A stretch of DNA of 48,384 bases from the NCBI GenBank assembly GCA_040414485.1, contig JBEDUK010000018.1:1-48384 (forward strand). The letters are read 5' to 3'. Shown piece after piece: positions 7,626 through 15,557 of this stretch (the stretch's first letter is position 1; each line of letters starts with the position of its first letter). A model generated the notes under the pieces. That model worked only from the letters and a program-made list of their open reading frames with translations, did no database searches and was not told where the DNA came from. This stretch comes from JBEDUK01 sp040414485 (GTDB taxonomy: Bacteria > Actinomycetota > UBA4738). The position numbers and the translations under genes are program-made.

Positions 7626-7931
7626 TCAGCCGCTCGCACCCTGGATGAGGTGCAGCAGGGTCTTGGAGAAGAACAGGTCGAGCGCGAAGACGAACGACGT
7701 CAGCACTACGACCGTGACCAGCACGACGGCGGTGTAGCCGATCACCTCGTGCCGGGACGGCCAGTTGACCTTGCGTAGCTCCGCGCGGACCTGCTTGAGG
7801 TACTCGCGTGCGCCGATGCGCTGCTTCCGGCGCCCCGACTCCGCCATGCTGCGACGCTGGCGAGCCGCGTCCGCCCGATCGGGCGCGGCGGTCTTCTGCT
7901 TCGCCATCATCCTCTTCGCCTGACGGTTCAT
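7626..7931 (-). CDS. secE: Preprotein translocase subunit SecE
   Basis: 101 aa. SecE clamps SecY in the membrane. The conserved amphipathic part YLKQVRAELRKVNWPSRHEV precedes one membrane helix (VVLVTVVVLTSFVFALDLFF). The start MNRQAKRM is fixed by AAGGAGA 6 nt upstream; the frame stays open further but would run into tRNA-Trp. A basic 50-residue N-terminal extension is common in actinobacteria. nusG follows. Confidence 0.95.
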   Translation of the reverse strand: MNRQAKRMMAKQKTAAPDRADAARQRRSMAESGRRKQRIGAREYLKQVRAELRKVNWPSRHEVIGYTAVVLVTVVVLTSFVFALDLFFSKTLLHLIQGASG

Positions 7932-7943
7932 GGATTCTCCTTG

Positions 7944-8017
7944 CAGGGCCGGAGGGAATCGAACCCCCAACCCCCGGTTTTGGAGACCGGTGCTCTACCT
8001 AATTGAGCTACGGCCCT
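7944..8017 (-). tRNA. tRNA-Trp (anticodon CCA)
   Basis: Full cloverleaf: acceptor AGGGCCG/CGGCCCT, D stem GCTC/GAGC, anticodon stem CCGGT/ACCGG with loop CTCCAAA, T stem GGGGG/CCCTC with loop TTCGATT, discriminator G. The 3' CCA is not encoded. It sits directly upstream of secE, as in other actinobacteria. Confidence 0.97.
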
Positions 8018-8056
8018 TCGTTCGGTGGGATGGCGGGGTGGTCGCCGGCCCACGCC

Positions 8057-8086
8057 AGTATAGGGGCGGCCGAACGGCAAGGGCAA
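8057..8086 (-). promoter_or_regulatory. Promoter of tRNA-Trp, secE, nusG, rplK, rplA
   Basis: TTGCCC and TATACT are 18 nt apart on the minus strand, about 40 nt before the tRNA. The -10 is near consensus. It would drive the tRNA and the downstream secE-nusG-rplKA genes together. Confidence 0.6.
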
Positions 8087-8128
8087 AGGTCCGGCGCCGT
8101 TTCGCCCCCGGAGGGATCGATCGGGCAC

Positions 8129-9430
8129 TCAGGGCGGCGCCGCCGACCCGGTCAGCGATGCCAGCGCGGCGAGGACGCGATCGACCTCCTCCTCGGTCGC
8201 ATAGTGGCAGAACCCCACGCGAACCGCCCCGCCCGACGTGTCCAGGCCCAGGCGGTGCATGACCTCAACCGCGTAATAGTCGCCGTCCCAGACGTAGATC
8301 CCCATGTCTGCCAGCGTGGCGGCGGTGGAGGCGGGATGCTCCTGCCCGACCCGCAGGGCGAAGGTCGGGGTCCGCTCCCAGGCCCGTTCGGGGTCGGCGA
8401 TGCCGTACAGGCGCACTCCGAGCGACCCCGCCAGACCGGTCAGGAACCGCCGGGAAAGGTTCGCCTCATGGGTGCGGACCGCCTCCATCCCCGCGAACAC
8501 GGCATTGCGCCGCGCGCCCTCCGCGGTCGCGCCGCCGAACTGCGACCCCAGCCAGGCCAGGTGATCCACCGCGGCGGTGAAGCCGGCAAGCGCCTCGTGG
8601 GACCTCGTGCCCGTCTCCCAGCGACCCGGCCCGTGCTCGTCCGCCGGTCTGACCTTTGCCGGCCTGAGGCCTTCGATCACCTCCGAGCGGCCCCACATGA
8701 TGCCGAGGTGCGGGCCGAAGATCTTGTACGGCGAGCAGAACACCAGGTCGGCGCCGAGGCCGCTCACGTCGAGCGCGCGGTGCTGGGCGACGTGCACGGC
8801 GTCCCCCACGATCAGGGCCGTCGGCGCGCGCTCACGCACCGCCTTCACGATCTCCCCCGCGGGCGTGATCGAGCCGACCGCGTTCGAGGCGAGGGTGAAC
8901 GCGACCACGCGGGTGCGTTCCCCCAGGGCATCGATCAGCGATGCGACGTCCAGGGTCGCGTCGTCGTTCCGGATGCCGGCCCATCGAACCTGCGCACCGG
9001 ACTCCTCCGCGGCGAGCAGCCACGGCGAGACGTTCGCGTCGTGATCCAGCCCGGTCACGACGACCTCGTCGCCGGGCAGCAGCCGCCGCGCGATGGCCCG
9101 CGAGACCGCGAACGCCAGCGTCGTCATGTTGGGACCGAACACGATCTCCTCCGGCTCGGACCCGAGCAGGTCGGCGCCTGCCTGCCGGGCTGCCGCGATC
9201 ACGGCGTCGGTCTCGGCGCTGGTCGCGAAGGCGCCCCCGGTGTTGGCGTTGGAGGCGCGCAGATAGGACGCCATCGCGTCGACGACGGCCTGCGGGACCT
9301 GCGTGCCGCCCGGCGCGTCGGCGAACACGACCGGCCGGCCGGACGAATCGGCGCGATCGAGCGCGGGGAACCGCGCCCGCACCGCCGTCACGTCGAACGG
9401 ATGGGGATCGCTCAGCGGGATCGCCTCCAC
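8129..9430 (-). CDS. Class-V aminotransferase, cysteine desulfurase-like (VC1184 type)
   Basis: 433-aa PLP enzyme. The PLP lysine is probably K236 in SPYKIFGPH, with the cofactor-pairing Asp in GDAVHVAQH (about 210) and HDANVSPW (about 130-137). These match the cysteine desulfurase-like subfamily named after VC1184 rather than IscS or SufS. No scaffold (SufU/IscU) gene is near, so true desulfurase activity is uncertain. A GTG start lies 1 nt after the hadB-like stop, so it is probably translated with the had genes. It is an addition to the usual actinobacterial had-trpT order. Confidence 0.85.
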   Translation of the reverse strand: MEAIPLSDPHPFDVTAVRARFPALDRADSSGRPVVFADAPGGTQVPQAVVDAMASYLRASNANTGGAFATSAETDAVIAAARQAGADLLGSEPEEIVFGPNMTTLAFAVSRAIARRLLPGDEVVVTGLDHDANVSPWLLAAEESGAQVRWAGIRNDDATLDVASLIDALGERTRVVAFTLASNAVGSITPAGEIVKAVRERAPTALIVGDAVHVAQHRALDVSGLGADLVFCSPYKIFGPHLGIMWGRSEVIEGLRPAKVRPADEHGPGRWETGTRSHEALAGFTAAVDHLAWLGSQFGGATAEGARRNAVFAGMEAVRTHEANLSRRFLTGLAGSLGVRLYGIADPERAWERTPTFALRVGQEHPASTAATLADMGIYVWDGDYYAVEVMHRLGLDTSGGAVRVGFCHYATEEEVDRVLAALASLTGSAAPP

Positions 9431-9431
9431 G

Positions 9432-9860
9432 TCAGGCGAGCTGGACCCAGGCCTGGCTGTTCTTTATCGGAAGCGTCCGCTGGCCCGCCCGGTCCAGTTC
9501 GACCCAGACGTTCAGGCGCGCCCGCCGCTCGCCGGGGTCCAGTTCGACGACCTCGCCGTGGGCCACGATCGTCTCGTCCATGTAGACCACGGCGCGGAAC
9601 TGGACGTCGATCGAGCGCAGCGCGCCGGGGTCCCCCAGCCAGTCGGTGAGGGCCTTCACCAGGTGGGCCATGGTGAACATGCCGTGGGCGATGATGCCCG
9701 GGAAGCCGACCATCCGGGCGAAGGCGTCGTCCTGGTGCAGCGGGTTCTGATCCCCCGAGGCGTCGGCGTAGGCCTTGACGTCCTCGCGCCGGACCACCTT
9801 CGACAGCGCCGGGATCCGGTCGCCGACCGCGACCTCGGCGAAGTGGACCGTCGCGGCCAT
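9432..9860 (-). CDS. hadB: MaoC/HadB-like (3R)-hydroxyacyl-ACP dehydratase subunit
   Basis: 142-aa hot-dog fold protein. It carries the hydratase motif with catalytic Asp37 and His42 in GDQNPLHQDD, followed by GFPGIIAHGM. In Mycobacterium, HadB is the catalytic partner of HadA or HadC in the FAS-II dehydration step, and the genes lie between rpmG and tRNA-Trp as here. The start overlaps the hadA-like stop by 1 nt (TGATG). Only one non-catalytic partner is visible. The lipid substrate cannot be told from sequence. Confidence 0.85.
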   Translation of the reverse strand: MAATVHFAEVAVGDRIPALSKVVRREDVKAYADASGDQNPLHQDDAFARMVGFPGIIAHGMFTMAHLVKALTDWLGDPGALRSIDVQFRAVVYMDETIVAHGEVVELDPGERRARLNVWVELDRAGQRTLPIKNSQAWVQLA

Positions 9861-10315
9861 CAGGCCTCACCCCGGGCGGTGCCCCGCGACAGGAGCGTCG
9901 AGCGCGCCAGCACGACGTTCTCGCCGTTCGCATCCTTGATGTCCGCTTCGATCACGAGGAACTCGTTCGGACCCTTGGCGTAGATGTCGGCGATGCGCGG
10001 GACGGCGGAGAGGACGTCGCCCACCAGGATGGGCCGGCGCCACTCGTATGCCTGTTCCCCGTGGACGACCCGCGAGTAATCGAGGCCCAGCTCCTGATCG
10101 GCCACCACCTGGGCGCTGGCGAAGATCTGCATGGTGGTCACGAACGTCGGCGGGGCGACCTGCTCCGCCAGCCCGGCCTCCTTCGCCGCTTCGGGAGTGC
10201 GGAAGATCTCCCGGTGCTCCCCGATCGCGTCGTCGAAACGGAGCACGTGCTCACGGGAGACCTCGAACCGCATGGGTTCGTACTCCTTGCCCTTCAGGGA
10301 CTGCTTCATCGGCAT
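9860..10315 (-). CDS. hadA: HadA-like dehydratase partner subunit (MaoC N-terminal type)
   Basis: 151-aa hot-dog protein of the FAS1-like dehydratase (MaoC_dehydrat_N) type. MRFEVSREHVLRFDDAIGE near residue 15, AEQVAPPTFVTTM, and YEWRRPILVGDVLSAVPRI are family features. It lacks the D-x4-H catalytic motif found in its downstream neighbour, so it is the substrate-binding partner in a heterodimer (known for HadAB). No strong ribosome site is seen; MPMK or the internal MRFEVS could be the start. Confidence 0.82.
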   Translation of the reverse strand: MPMKQSLKGKEYEPMRFEVSREHVLRFDDAIGEHREIFRTPEAAKEAGLAEQVAPPTFVTTMQIFASAQVVADQELGLDYSRVVHGEQAYEWRRPILVGDVLSAVPRIADIYAKGPNEFLVIEADIKDANGENVVLARSTLLSRGTARGEA

Positions 10316-10369
10316 CGGGTCAACGCTCCTGGCCGGCGGGCCGGACGGCGCACCGTTCGGTGGACGGGT

Positions 10370-11176
10370 TCATGTTCCGAGTTGCGCGCCCGTGACCGGC
10401 AGGATAACGCCGGAGACGTAGTCGGCCTCTGAGCTGGCCAGGAACAGGTGCGCGTTGGCGACCTCCTCCGGCTGCCCGTACCGCCCGAGCGCGATGATCA
10501 TCAGCGCCATCTGACGCAGCTGTTCGGGCACGCCCAGGTCGTCCCCCTCCTGCTTCGCCGCGGTCATGCGCGTCTCGATGAACCCGGGGGCGACGGCGTT
10601 GACGTTGATGCTGAACGGCCCGAGCTCGCGGGCGAGGGTCCTCGTCAACCCGACGAGCCCGCCCTTCGCGGCGGTGTAGTTCGCCTGGCCAACGTTGCCG
10701 GTGAGGAAGGCGGCGGATGTGGTGAACGTCACCTTCCGGTGATAGGCGGGGGCGCCGCTGGCGGCCATCTCGCGCTTGGCCGCGTCGCGCAGATACGGCA
10801 TGGCCGCGCGCGTCGTGTGGAACGCGGTCTTCAGATTCACGTCCAACACGAAGTCCCAGAGATCGTCGTCGAGATTGTGGAACGTCTTGTCGCGCGTGAC
10901 CCCCGCGTTGTTCACCACGATGTCGACCTTGCCGAACGCCTCGGCACCGGCCGCGAGCATGGCGTCTGCCGCACCGCGGTCGAGGGCGTTCTCCGTGGAG
11001 ACCAGCGCCGTCCCCCCCGCCCCCTGGATGATGTCCGCGGTCTCGTTCGCGGGCTCGACGTCCACGTCGTTGATCACGACCGCGGCGCCTTCTTGCGCGA
11101 ACCGCACGGCCGTGGCCCTGCCGATCCCCCTGCCGGCACCGGTGACCACGGCCACCCTGTCATCCAAACGTCCCAC
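10370..11176 (-). CDS. SDR-family 3-oxoacyl-ACP reductase-like (FabG-like)
   Basis: 268 aa. NAD(P) motif TGAGRGIG near residue 12, NNAGVTRD near 95, and the YTAAK active-site motif near 168 are present; the C-terminus ends VSGVILPVTGAQLG as in FabG relatives. A GTG preceded by GGGGAG is chosen; the frame extends far upstream but that part lies under the divergent response regulator and looks random. Next to hadAB-type dehydratases, a role in beta-oxo/hydroxyacyl chemistry is likely. An insertion around AAKREMAASGAPAYHRK resembles multifunctional-enzyme SDRs of fatty-acid oxidation. Confidence 0.85.
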   Translation of the reverse strand: MGRLDDRVAVVTGAGRGIGRATAVRFAQEGAAVVINDVDVEPANETADIIQGAGGTALVSTENALDRGAADAMLAAGAEAFGKVDIVVNNAGVTRDKTFHNLDDDLWDFVLDVNLKTAFHTTRAAMPYLRDAAKREMAASGAPAYHRKVTFTTSAAFLTGNVGQANYTAAKGGLVGLTRTLARELGPFSINVNAVAPGFIETRMTAAKQEGDDLGVPEQLRQMALMIIALGRYGQPEEVANAHLFLASSEADYVSGVILPVTGAQLGT

Positions 11177-11247
11177 GAATCTCTCCCCTTGTCGTCGTCT
11201 TCGGTGCGTCGCCCGTCCGGCGATTCGAGCCGGGGAATTCGTTTCGG

Positions 11248-11257
11248 CGAACGTTCG
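11248..11257. promoter_or_regulatory. 10-bp palindrome between fabG-like gene and response regulator
   Basis: CGAACGTTCG is a perfect inverted repeat in the 195-bp divergent region, about 70 bp before the SDR start. It may be an operator for the had-type genes, but no regulator gene is adjacent and such short palindromes also arise by chance. Confidence 0.3.
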
Positions 11258-11371
11258 AACCGTAGCAGCCGCCGGTGTACGCCAGCCGAATGGGCCGTCC
11301 GTCTCGTCACACGGCGGGCGCCATGACCAGGTATGGACTCCGCATCGCGGGGGTGCGACCATACGCGCGCG

Positions 11372-12046
11372 ATGACGGACCGGGCGGTGCGGAAGACCGA
11401 CGTGCTGGTCGTGGACGACCATGCGACGTTCGCCGAATCGCTGGCGAGGGTCCTGTCGCTCGAGCCGGATCTCCGCGCCCGGATCGCGCGATCGGGCATC
11501 GAGGCGGAACGCGCCGTGGAGGAAGCCATCCCCGACGTGGTGCTGATGGACGTCTCGTTGCCCGGGACCGACGGGATCGAGGTGACGGCGCGCCTGCTGC
11601 GCACACATCCGGGACTCCCGGTCGTGATCCTCTCGGCGCACGACGACGACCCGCTTCGGACCAGGGCCGCCGACGTCGGCGTCCGCGGCTACCTGTCGAA
11701 GTTCGAACCGCTGGACCGGGTGTTCGACGCGATTCGGGAGGTGCGCGCCGGGCGGGCGCTCGCGGACCGGTCGGAGGAAGCGAAGCTCCGGCTCCAGGGC
11801 AAGCGGCGCCGGATACCCCACGCGACCGAACGCCAGCGCTCCGAACGGCTGTCCGCGCGCGAGCGGGAGATCCTTCAGCTGATGGCCGACGGGTTCGAGC
11901 CGCGGGAGATCGCCCACCAGCTCGGGATCACTCCGGCCACGCTGCGCACGCACATGCAGAACATCCTCACGAAGCTCGGCGTGCATTCCAAGACGCAGGC
12001 GGTGCTGTTGGCGGTGCGGCAGGGGCGGGTGACGGCACGGCCCTGA
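11372..12046 (+). CDS. NarL/LuxR-family response regulator
   Basis: 224 aa. Receiver domain (about 10-130): acidic pair in VVDDH, phospho-acceptor D60 in LMDVSLPGTDG, switch residues in LSAHDDD, and Lys in YLSKF. The LuxR helix-turn-helix is at about 160-224 (LSAREREILQLMADG; GITPATLRTHMQNILTKLGV). No histidine kinase is next to it, so it is an orphan regulator here. The ATG at MTDRAVRK is preferred over an earlier ATG because the upstream extension lacks receiver character. It reads against the surrounding had/rpmG genes. Confidence 0.88.
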   Translation: MTDRAVRKTDVLVVDDHATFAESLARVLSLEPDLRARIARSGIEAERAVEEAIPDVVLMDVSLPGTDGIEVTARLLRTHPGLPVVILSAHDDDPLRTRAADVGVRGYLSKFEPLDRVFDAIREVRAGRALADRSEEAKLRLQGKRRRIPHATERQRSERLSAREREILQLMADGFEPREIAHQLGITPATLRTHMQNILTKLGVHSKTQAVLLAVRQGRVTARP

Positions 12047-12073
12047 GGGCCTGCGCGTCAGGCGGTCAACGCG

Positions 12074-12238
12074 TCAGCGGGTTTCTCGGTGAAGGGTGTG
12101 CCGCCGGTCCCACCGGCAGTACTTGCGGAGCTCGAGCCGCTCGCGGTCGTTCTGCCGGTTCTTGACGGTCACGTAGTTCCGCCGGCGGCACTCGGTGCAC
12201 GCGAGCGTGATCTTCGGCCTGTTGTCGGTCTTCGCCAT
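12074..12238 (-). CDS. rpmG: 50S ribosomal protein bL33
   Basis: 54 aa, typical length, reading MAKTDNRPKITLACTECRRR and ending in THTLHRETR-like sequence (HTLHRETR). The first zinc pair CTEC is intact, but the second is YCRWD instead of the usual C-x2-C, so one of four Cys ligands is replaced by Asp. It follows tRNA-Thr and tRNA-Met, as in many actinobacteria. The start is the Met just downstream of the tRNA-Met gene. Confidence 0.95.
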   Translation of the reverse strand: MAKTDNRPKITLACTECRRRNYVTVKNRQNDRERLELRKYCRWDRRHTLHRETR

Positions 12239-12271
12239 CGTGGTTCCTTCTTCTCGCGTGTCTCGTGGTGG

Positions 12272-12343
12272 TAGCGGCGGGTGGAATCGAACCACCGACA
12301 CAGCGATTATGAGCCGCTTGCTCTGCCTCTGAGCTACGCCGCC
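12272..12343 (-). tRNA. tRNA-Met (anticodon CAT)
   Basis: Acceptor GGCGGCG/CGCCGCT (G-U at the first pair), D stem GCTC/GAGC, anticodon loop CTCATAA, T stem GGTGG/CCACC with loop TTCGATT, discriminator A. CAT anticodon; the paired acceptor end and location before rpmG indicate the elongator species. Confidence 0.95.
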
Positions 12344-12405
12344 TCGGCCGGGCAAGTGTACCCACGCAGGCGCGAGGCATCCACCCATGCGCGGATCACG
12401 CTTCG

Positions 12406-12478
12406 AGCTGGAGGGGGGAATCGAACCCCCGACCCCGTGCTTACCATGCACGTGCTCTGCCGACTGAGCTACTCCAGC
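12406..12478 (-). tRNA. tRNA-Thr (anticodon GGT)
   Basis: Acceptor GCTGGAG/CTCCAGC, D stem GCTC/GAGC, anticodon stem CGTGC/GCACG with loop ATGGTAA, T stem GGGGG/CCCCC, discriminator T. It is the first gene of the tRNA-Thr, tRNA-Met, rpmG group. Confidence 0.97.
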
Positions 12479-12598
12479 GGGACCGGCGCGGCGACCGCGC
12501 GGCTGGGAGGAAGTCTAGCCCACGCGATCGCGGCCGGGACTCCCGGGCCCGGGGCCGTCGGTACGATGACGCACCACGTAGATAGAAGGAGCGAACGC

Positions 12599-13108
12599 AT
12601 GAGCGAGTCGGCCGAGGATCGTTCGCGCTGGTTCACGTGGGCGCGGTTCGCGAAGGACGAGCCCGAGCTGGCGGCCTTCGGTGCCCAACTCCTCAACGCG
12701 CGGCCGGCGTACCTGGCGACGGTGCGCAAGGACGGGTCGCCGCGGGTCCACCCGTTCACACCGATCATCACGGAACGGGGCCTCTTCCTGTTCATGGAGC
12801 CCACGTCGCCGAAGGGCCGGGACCTCCGGGAGCGAAGCAGGTTCTCCGTGCACAACGGCGTGCCGGACATGCACGGCACCGGCGGGGAGTTCACGATCAG
12901 CGGCGCCGGATTCCCCGTGGAGGATGCGCAGGTCCGGGCCGAAGTTGCGGCCGGCGCCGAGTACGATCCCGCCGAGCGGTACGTCCTGTTCGAGCTCCTT
13001 CTGGGCGAGGCTCGGTGCAACGGGTACGGAGATGTCCCGCTCCCCGAGCGGCGCCGCTGGACCCCTCCGGCGACGAGCGGCGCGGAGGGAGCGGCAGGGC
13101 TCCCTTAG
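12599..13108 (+). CDS. Pyridoxamine 5'-phosphate oxidase-like FMN-binding protein
   Basis: 169-aa split-barrel flavoprotein. It opens with a helical part and then LLNARPAYLATVRKDGSPRV, followed by FTPIITERGLFLFM, the usual strand pattern of the PNPOx-like family; LFELLLGEARCNGYG closes the barrel. AAGGAG lies 7 nt before the ATG. Relatives use FMN, F420 or heme, and the cofactor cannot be told here. It diverges from the tRNA-Thr/Met/rpmG group. Confidence 0.8.
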   Translation: MSESAEDRSRWFTWARFAKDEPELAAFGAQLLNARPAYLATVRKDGSPRVHPFTPIITERGLFLFMEPTSPKGRDLRERSRFSVHNGVPDMHGTGGEFTISGAGFPVEDAQVRAEVAAGAEYDPAERYVLFELLLGEARCNGYGDVPLPERRRWTPPATSGAEGAAGLP

Positions 13109-13114
13109 GACCCC

Positions 13115-14116
13115 TCAGCCCTGCGCCTGCTTCGCCCCGGCAGCCTGGTCCTCGCGCGCCTCGGTGGGTTCGATCGTGACGTGCACGGACTCCTCGGGCC
13201 GCCGCTCCTCCTGGCTGGCGTAGTGCCGCAGCGCCCGCCGGTCTGCGTCGGTCAGGGGCGGCTGGACGATCGAGCGCGGCCACAGCCGCCGGACGCGCAC
13301 GACGTTCATCTCGGCGGCCAGGAGCGTGATCTCGGCGCCCATCGAGATCCAGGCGAGAAGCGCCAGCACGACCCCGAAGAACCCGTACAGCTCGCTGGAT
13401 CCCTTCAGTTGGTGCGCGACGAGCACGCCGCCGATCAACTGCAATACGGTCCACGCGACGGCCGCCACGCACGCTCCCGGCAGGACGTCGCGCCACCCGA
13501 GGTCGATCGACGGGAGGATCCGGAAGATGCCCAGGAACAGGACCAGGTTCAGCATCAGAGAGCCGGCGATGCCGATCACCTTGAGCCAGACCGGCACGGA
13601 AGCCCCGCCCGCCACGCCCGAGAGCAGCGCCGCAGCGATCGTGACAACACCTGCCAGCGCAAGCGTCAGCACCGCGCGCGCCGTGCTCGCGAGGAAGTTC
13701 GGCCACCGCGTCCTGGGAACGTTCCAGATCGTGTTCATGGCCGTCTCGGTGCCGCGCACCACGCCCAGGCCACCGTAGAGGGCGATGACCAGCCCGATGA
13801 TCAGCGCGACGCCGCTCCTCGGCATCGCGTGGACGTTCTGCTGGATCTGCTGGCCTATGACGGGGAACTCCGCGAGCGCAGAGCCGAGGATGCGCTGCTG
13901 AAGCGAGGGGTTGTCGTGCAGCACGAAGCCGAGCACGGTCGACGCCACCAGGAACAGCGGGAAGATCGAGACGAACCCGTAGTAGGTGATCAGCGCCGCC
14001 AGATTGCCGCCCTGGTCGTCGCCGAACTTCTTGAACACCGCGTACAGGAAGGCGATCAGCCGGTTCCGCCGATGCGTGCGATCGACCGAGCGCAACGCGC
14101 GCTGGATGGCGTTCAT
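13115..14116 (-). CDS. YihY/BrkB-family inner-membrane protein
   Basis: 333 aa with about six membrane helices. Family features are FGDDQGGNLAALITYYGFVS, FPLFLVASTVLGF, LYGGLGVVRGTETAMN and YGFFGVVLALLAWISMGAE. The function of YihY/BrkB proteins is not settled (once thought to be RNase BN). There is no Shine-Dalgarno before the ATG, but a sigma-B-type promoter (GTTT-N16-GGGCAG) would place the RNA start only about 5 nt upstream, consistent with a leaderless mRNA. The C-terminus is a hydrophilic acidic tail. Confidence 0.85.
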   Translation of the reverse strand: MNAIQRALRSVDRTHRRNRLIAFLYAVFKKFGDDQGGNLAALITYYGFVSIFPLFLVASTVLGFVLHDNPSLQQRILGSALAEFPVIGQQIQQNVHAMPRSGVALIIGLVIALYGGLGVVRGTETAMNTIWNVPRTRWPNFLASTARAVLTLALAGVVTIAAALLSGVAGGASVPVWLKVIGIAGSLMLNLVLFLGIFRILPSIDLGWRDVLPGACVAAVAWTVLQLIGGVLVAHQLKGSSELYGFFGVVLALLAWISMGAEITLLAAEMNVVRVRRLWPRSIVQPPLTDADRRALRHYASQEERRPEESVHVTIEPTEAREDQAAGAKQAQG

Positions 14117-14127
14117 CGATGACGAAT

Positions 14128-14153
14128 CTGCCCGAGGCGCCGCGCGGCCAAAC
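14128..14153 (-). promoter_or_regulatory. Sigma-B-type promoter of the YihY gene
   Basis: GTTT, 16 nt, GGGCAG on the minus strand, one mismatch from the GGGTAG used elsewhere in this window. Predicted start is nearly at the ATG. Confidence 0.5.
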
Positions 14154-14190
14154 CGGCGCGGACCAGGCCCTGCGGCCCACCGGCGCGACC

Positions 14191-14216
14191 GTTTCGGGCA
14201 ACGTCCACACGGGTAT
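14191..14216 (+). promoter_or_regulatory. Sigma-B-type promoter of the small acidic protein
   Basis: GTTT, 16 nt, GGGTAT on the plus strand: an exact match to the actinobacterial sigma-B/sigma-F consensus (GTTT/GNNT, 14-16 nt, GGGTAT). The leader to the downstream ATG would be about 90 nt. Confidence 0.65.
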
Positions 14217-14314
14217 CGCCGTCCGGAATCGGAGCCTTGTGGTGAGGACGCCCGCCGTGCTTCTCTATCGGACGAAACCCCCGGAACCGCGGCGGAGGAG
14301 AGGAGCGATCGCGA

Positions 14315-14674
14315 ATGGATCAGGCTCGCTTCGAGGAACTGAAGGCCAAGGCGAACGGCCCCGGGCTCAGCCCTGCCGAGGCCGACGAGCTCGGGCGGAT
14401 GTACGCGGAGGAAGCCGGAAAGCCCTATGCGAACCGCGACGCCGCCAGGGGCTTGGCGGACGACACGGGCGTGAGCCCCGCCGACGAGGAACTGGTGAAA
14501 CTGGCCGAGGAGTCCGACACGCTGGAAGAGCAAGGCGGCCGCGGAGTCGACCCGAGGCCCGCGTCACCCGCGACGCTCGGGGAACTGGAGGCTGAGGAAG
14601 GCCTGCAACACACCCCCGACGACCTGGTCCGAGGGTCCGAGGAGGAGTCCGGGGGCCTGGAGGAGGAGGGCTAG
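14315..14674 (+). CDS. Small acidic protein of unknown function
   Basis: 119 aa, very rich in Glu and Asp, no membrane helix, Cys or known motif. The N-terminal half (FEELKAKANGPGLSPAEADE; GRMYAEEAGKPYANRDAA) looks structured and helical, the rest disordered. A GGAGAGGAG run precedes the ATG, and a consensus sigma-B-type promoter lies upstream, so it is probably a stress-induced soluble protein (inference). No homologue is recognised. Confidence 0.7.
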   Translation: MDQARFEELKAKANGPGLSPAEADELGRMYAEEAGKPYANRDAARGLADDTGVSPADEELVKLAEESDTLEEQGGRGVDPRPASPATLGELEAEEGLQHTPDDLVRGSEEESGGLEEEG

Positions 14675-14733
14675 CCTCCCGCGCCGCTCGGCGCGCGTTC
14701 GGCCCGCGTTTCGGCCCTCGTTTTAGCCCGCGA

Positions 14734-15294
14734 TCAGCCCGCCATCCGCCGAACCAGCGCCGAGGCCGCATCCTTCGCGCTGTCGACGAGCATCGCGCCC
14801 GCACCGACGATGACGTTGCCGGGCGGCTCATCCGGCGCATGGGGGTGGGGCCGCGACGGCACGGTCCGCTTCGCCTCCTGCATCCGCTCCCCGAGCTCCT
14901 TGAGGCTCGCCGCGGTGACGGCGTCCCTGACCGTCGGGAACATCTCGTCCTCTTCCTCCTTGACGTGGTGACGGACGTTCTCCATCAGGACCGTGACCTT
15001 GGCGTCGAGCCGCTCGTCCTTCGGATCCATGCGCTCCAATTCGGCCAACATGTACTTGACCAGGTGGTGCTCCTCGAGCGATTCGAGCACCTGGTCCTCG
15101 GTCTCCTGAAGGACGTGCTTCACGGCCGGATAGAAGATCTGCTCCTCGATCGCCGAATGGATGGACAGTTCCTTGATCATCCGATCGACCAGGCGTCGCT
15201 TGGCCGCGTATGCCCGCTCGCCCGTCTTCTCATAGCGGCCGAACAGCTCTTCGACGGTCCGATGGTCGGCCTTCAGCAGCGTGATCGCATCCAC
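14734..15294 (-). CDS. Hemerythrin-domain protein
   Basis: About 186 aa. A four-helix HHE domain occupies roughly 1-135, with iron ligands suggested by ADHRTVEELF, IHSAIEEQIFYP, LEEHHLVKYML and RHHVKEEEDEMFP. Such proteins bind a diiron centre and sense or carry O2, NO or peroxide. The tail is disordered and ends with a possible amphipathic helix. I prefer the GTG at VDAITLLK, which has AAAGGA 7-8 nt upstream; a GTG 30 nt earlier is possible. A sigma-B-type promoter and two palindromes lie upstream. Confidence 0.87.
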   Translation of the reverse strand: MDAITLLKADHRTVEELFGRYEKTGERAYAAKRRLVDRMIKELSIHSAIEEQIFYPAVKHVLQETEDQVLESLEEHHLVKYMLAELERMDPKDERLDAKVTVLMENVRHHVKEEEDEMFPTVRDAVTAASLKELGERMQEAKRTVPSRPHPHAPDEPPGNVIVGAGAMLVDSAKDAASALVRRMAG

Positions 15295-15345
15295 GGAATC
15301 GTTCCTTTCGATCGGCGTCTGCACGTTACGGGAGTCGCCGACGGT

Positions 15346-15371
15346 CTACCCGTGGCATCCGGGCAGCAAAC
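15346..15371 (-). promoter_or_regulatory. Sigma-B-type promoter of the hemerythrin gene
   Basis: GTTT, 16 nt, GGGTAG on the minus strand. Initiation about 45 nt before the preferred GTG start. Confidence 0.65.
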
Positions 15372-15384
15372 GCCGCGGTGCCCA

Positions 15385-15411
15385 GCGGCGCGCCGCGATA
15401 GTAACGTTACT
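15385..15411. promoter_or_regulatory. Two adjacent 12-bp palindromes upstream of the hemerythrin gene
   Basis: GCGGCGCGCCGC and AGTAACGTTACT are both perfect inverted repeats, 3 bp apart, immediately upstream of the -35 element of the hemerythrin promoter. The second, AT-containing one is conspicuous in this GC-rich DNA and looks like an activator or repressor site. Confidence 0.4.
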
Positions 15412-15557
15412 TTACGACCTCTGTTGCCGCTGCTGTTCGAATGTTGCGTGCTGCTTGGCCGCGGCCGCGACGCGGCGATCGAAGGGCTGATTCCCAGGTC
15501 GCCGCGCGGATCCGGCGTGTTGTCGATACCCGGACGCCGACGCCAGGAAACGACGGC

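Noticed and set aside
11177..11986. N-terminal extension of the FabG-like frame
   Set aside because: It overlaps the response-regulator gene and lacks SDR sequence; a GTG with a good ribosome site lies at the expected start.
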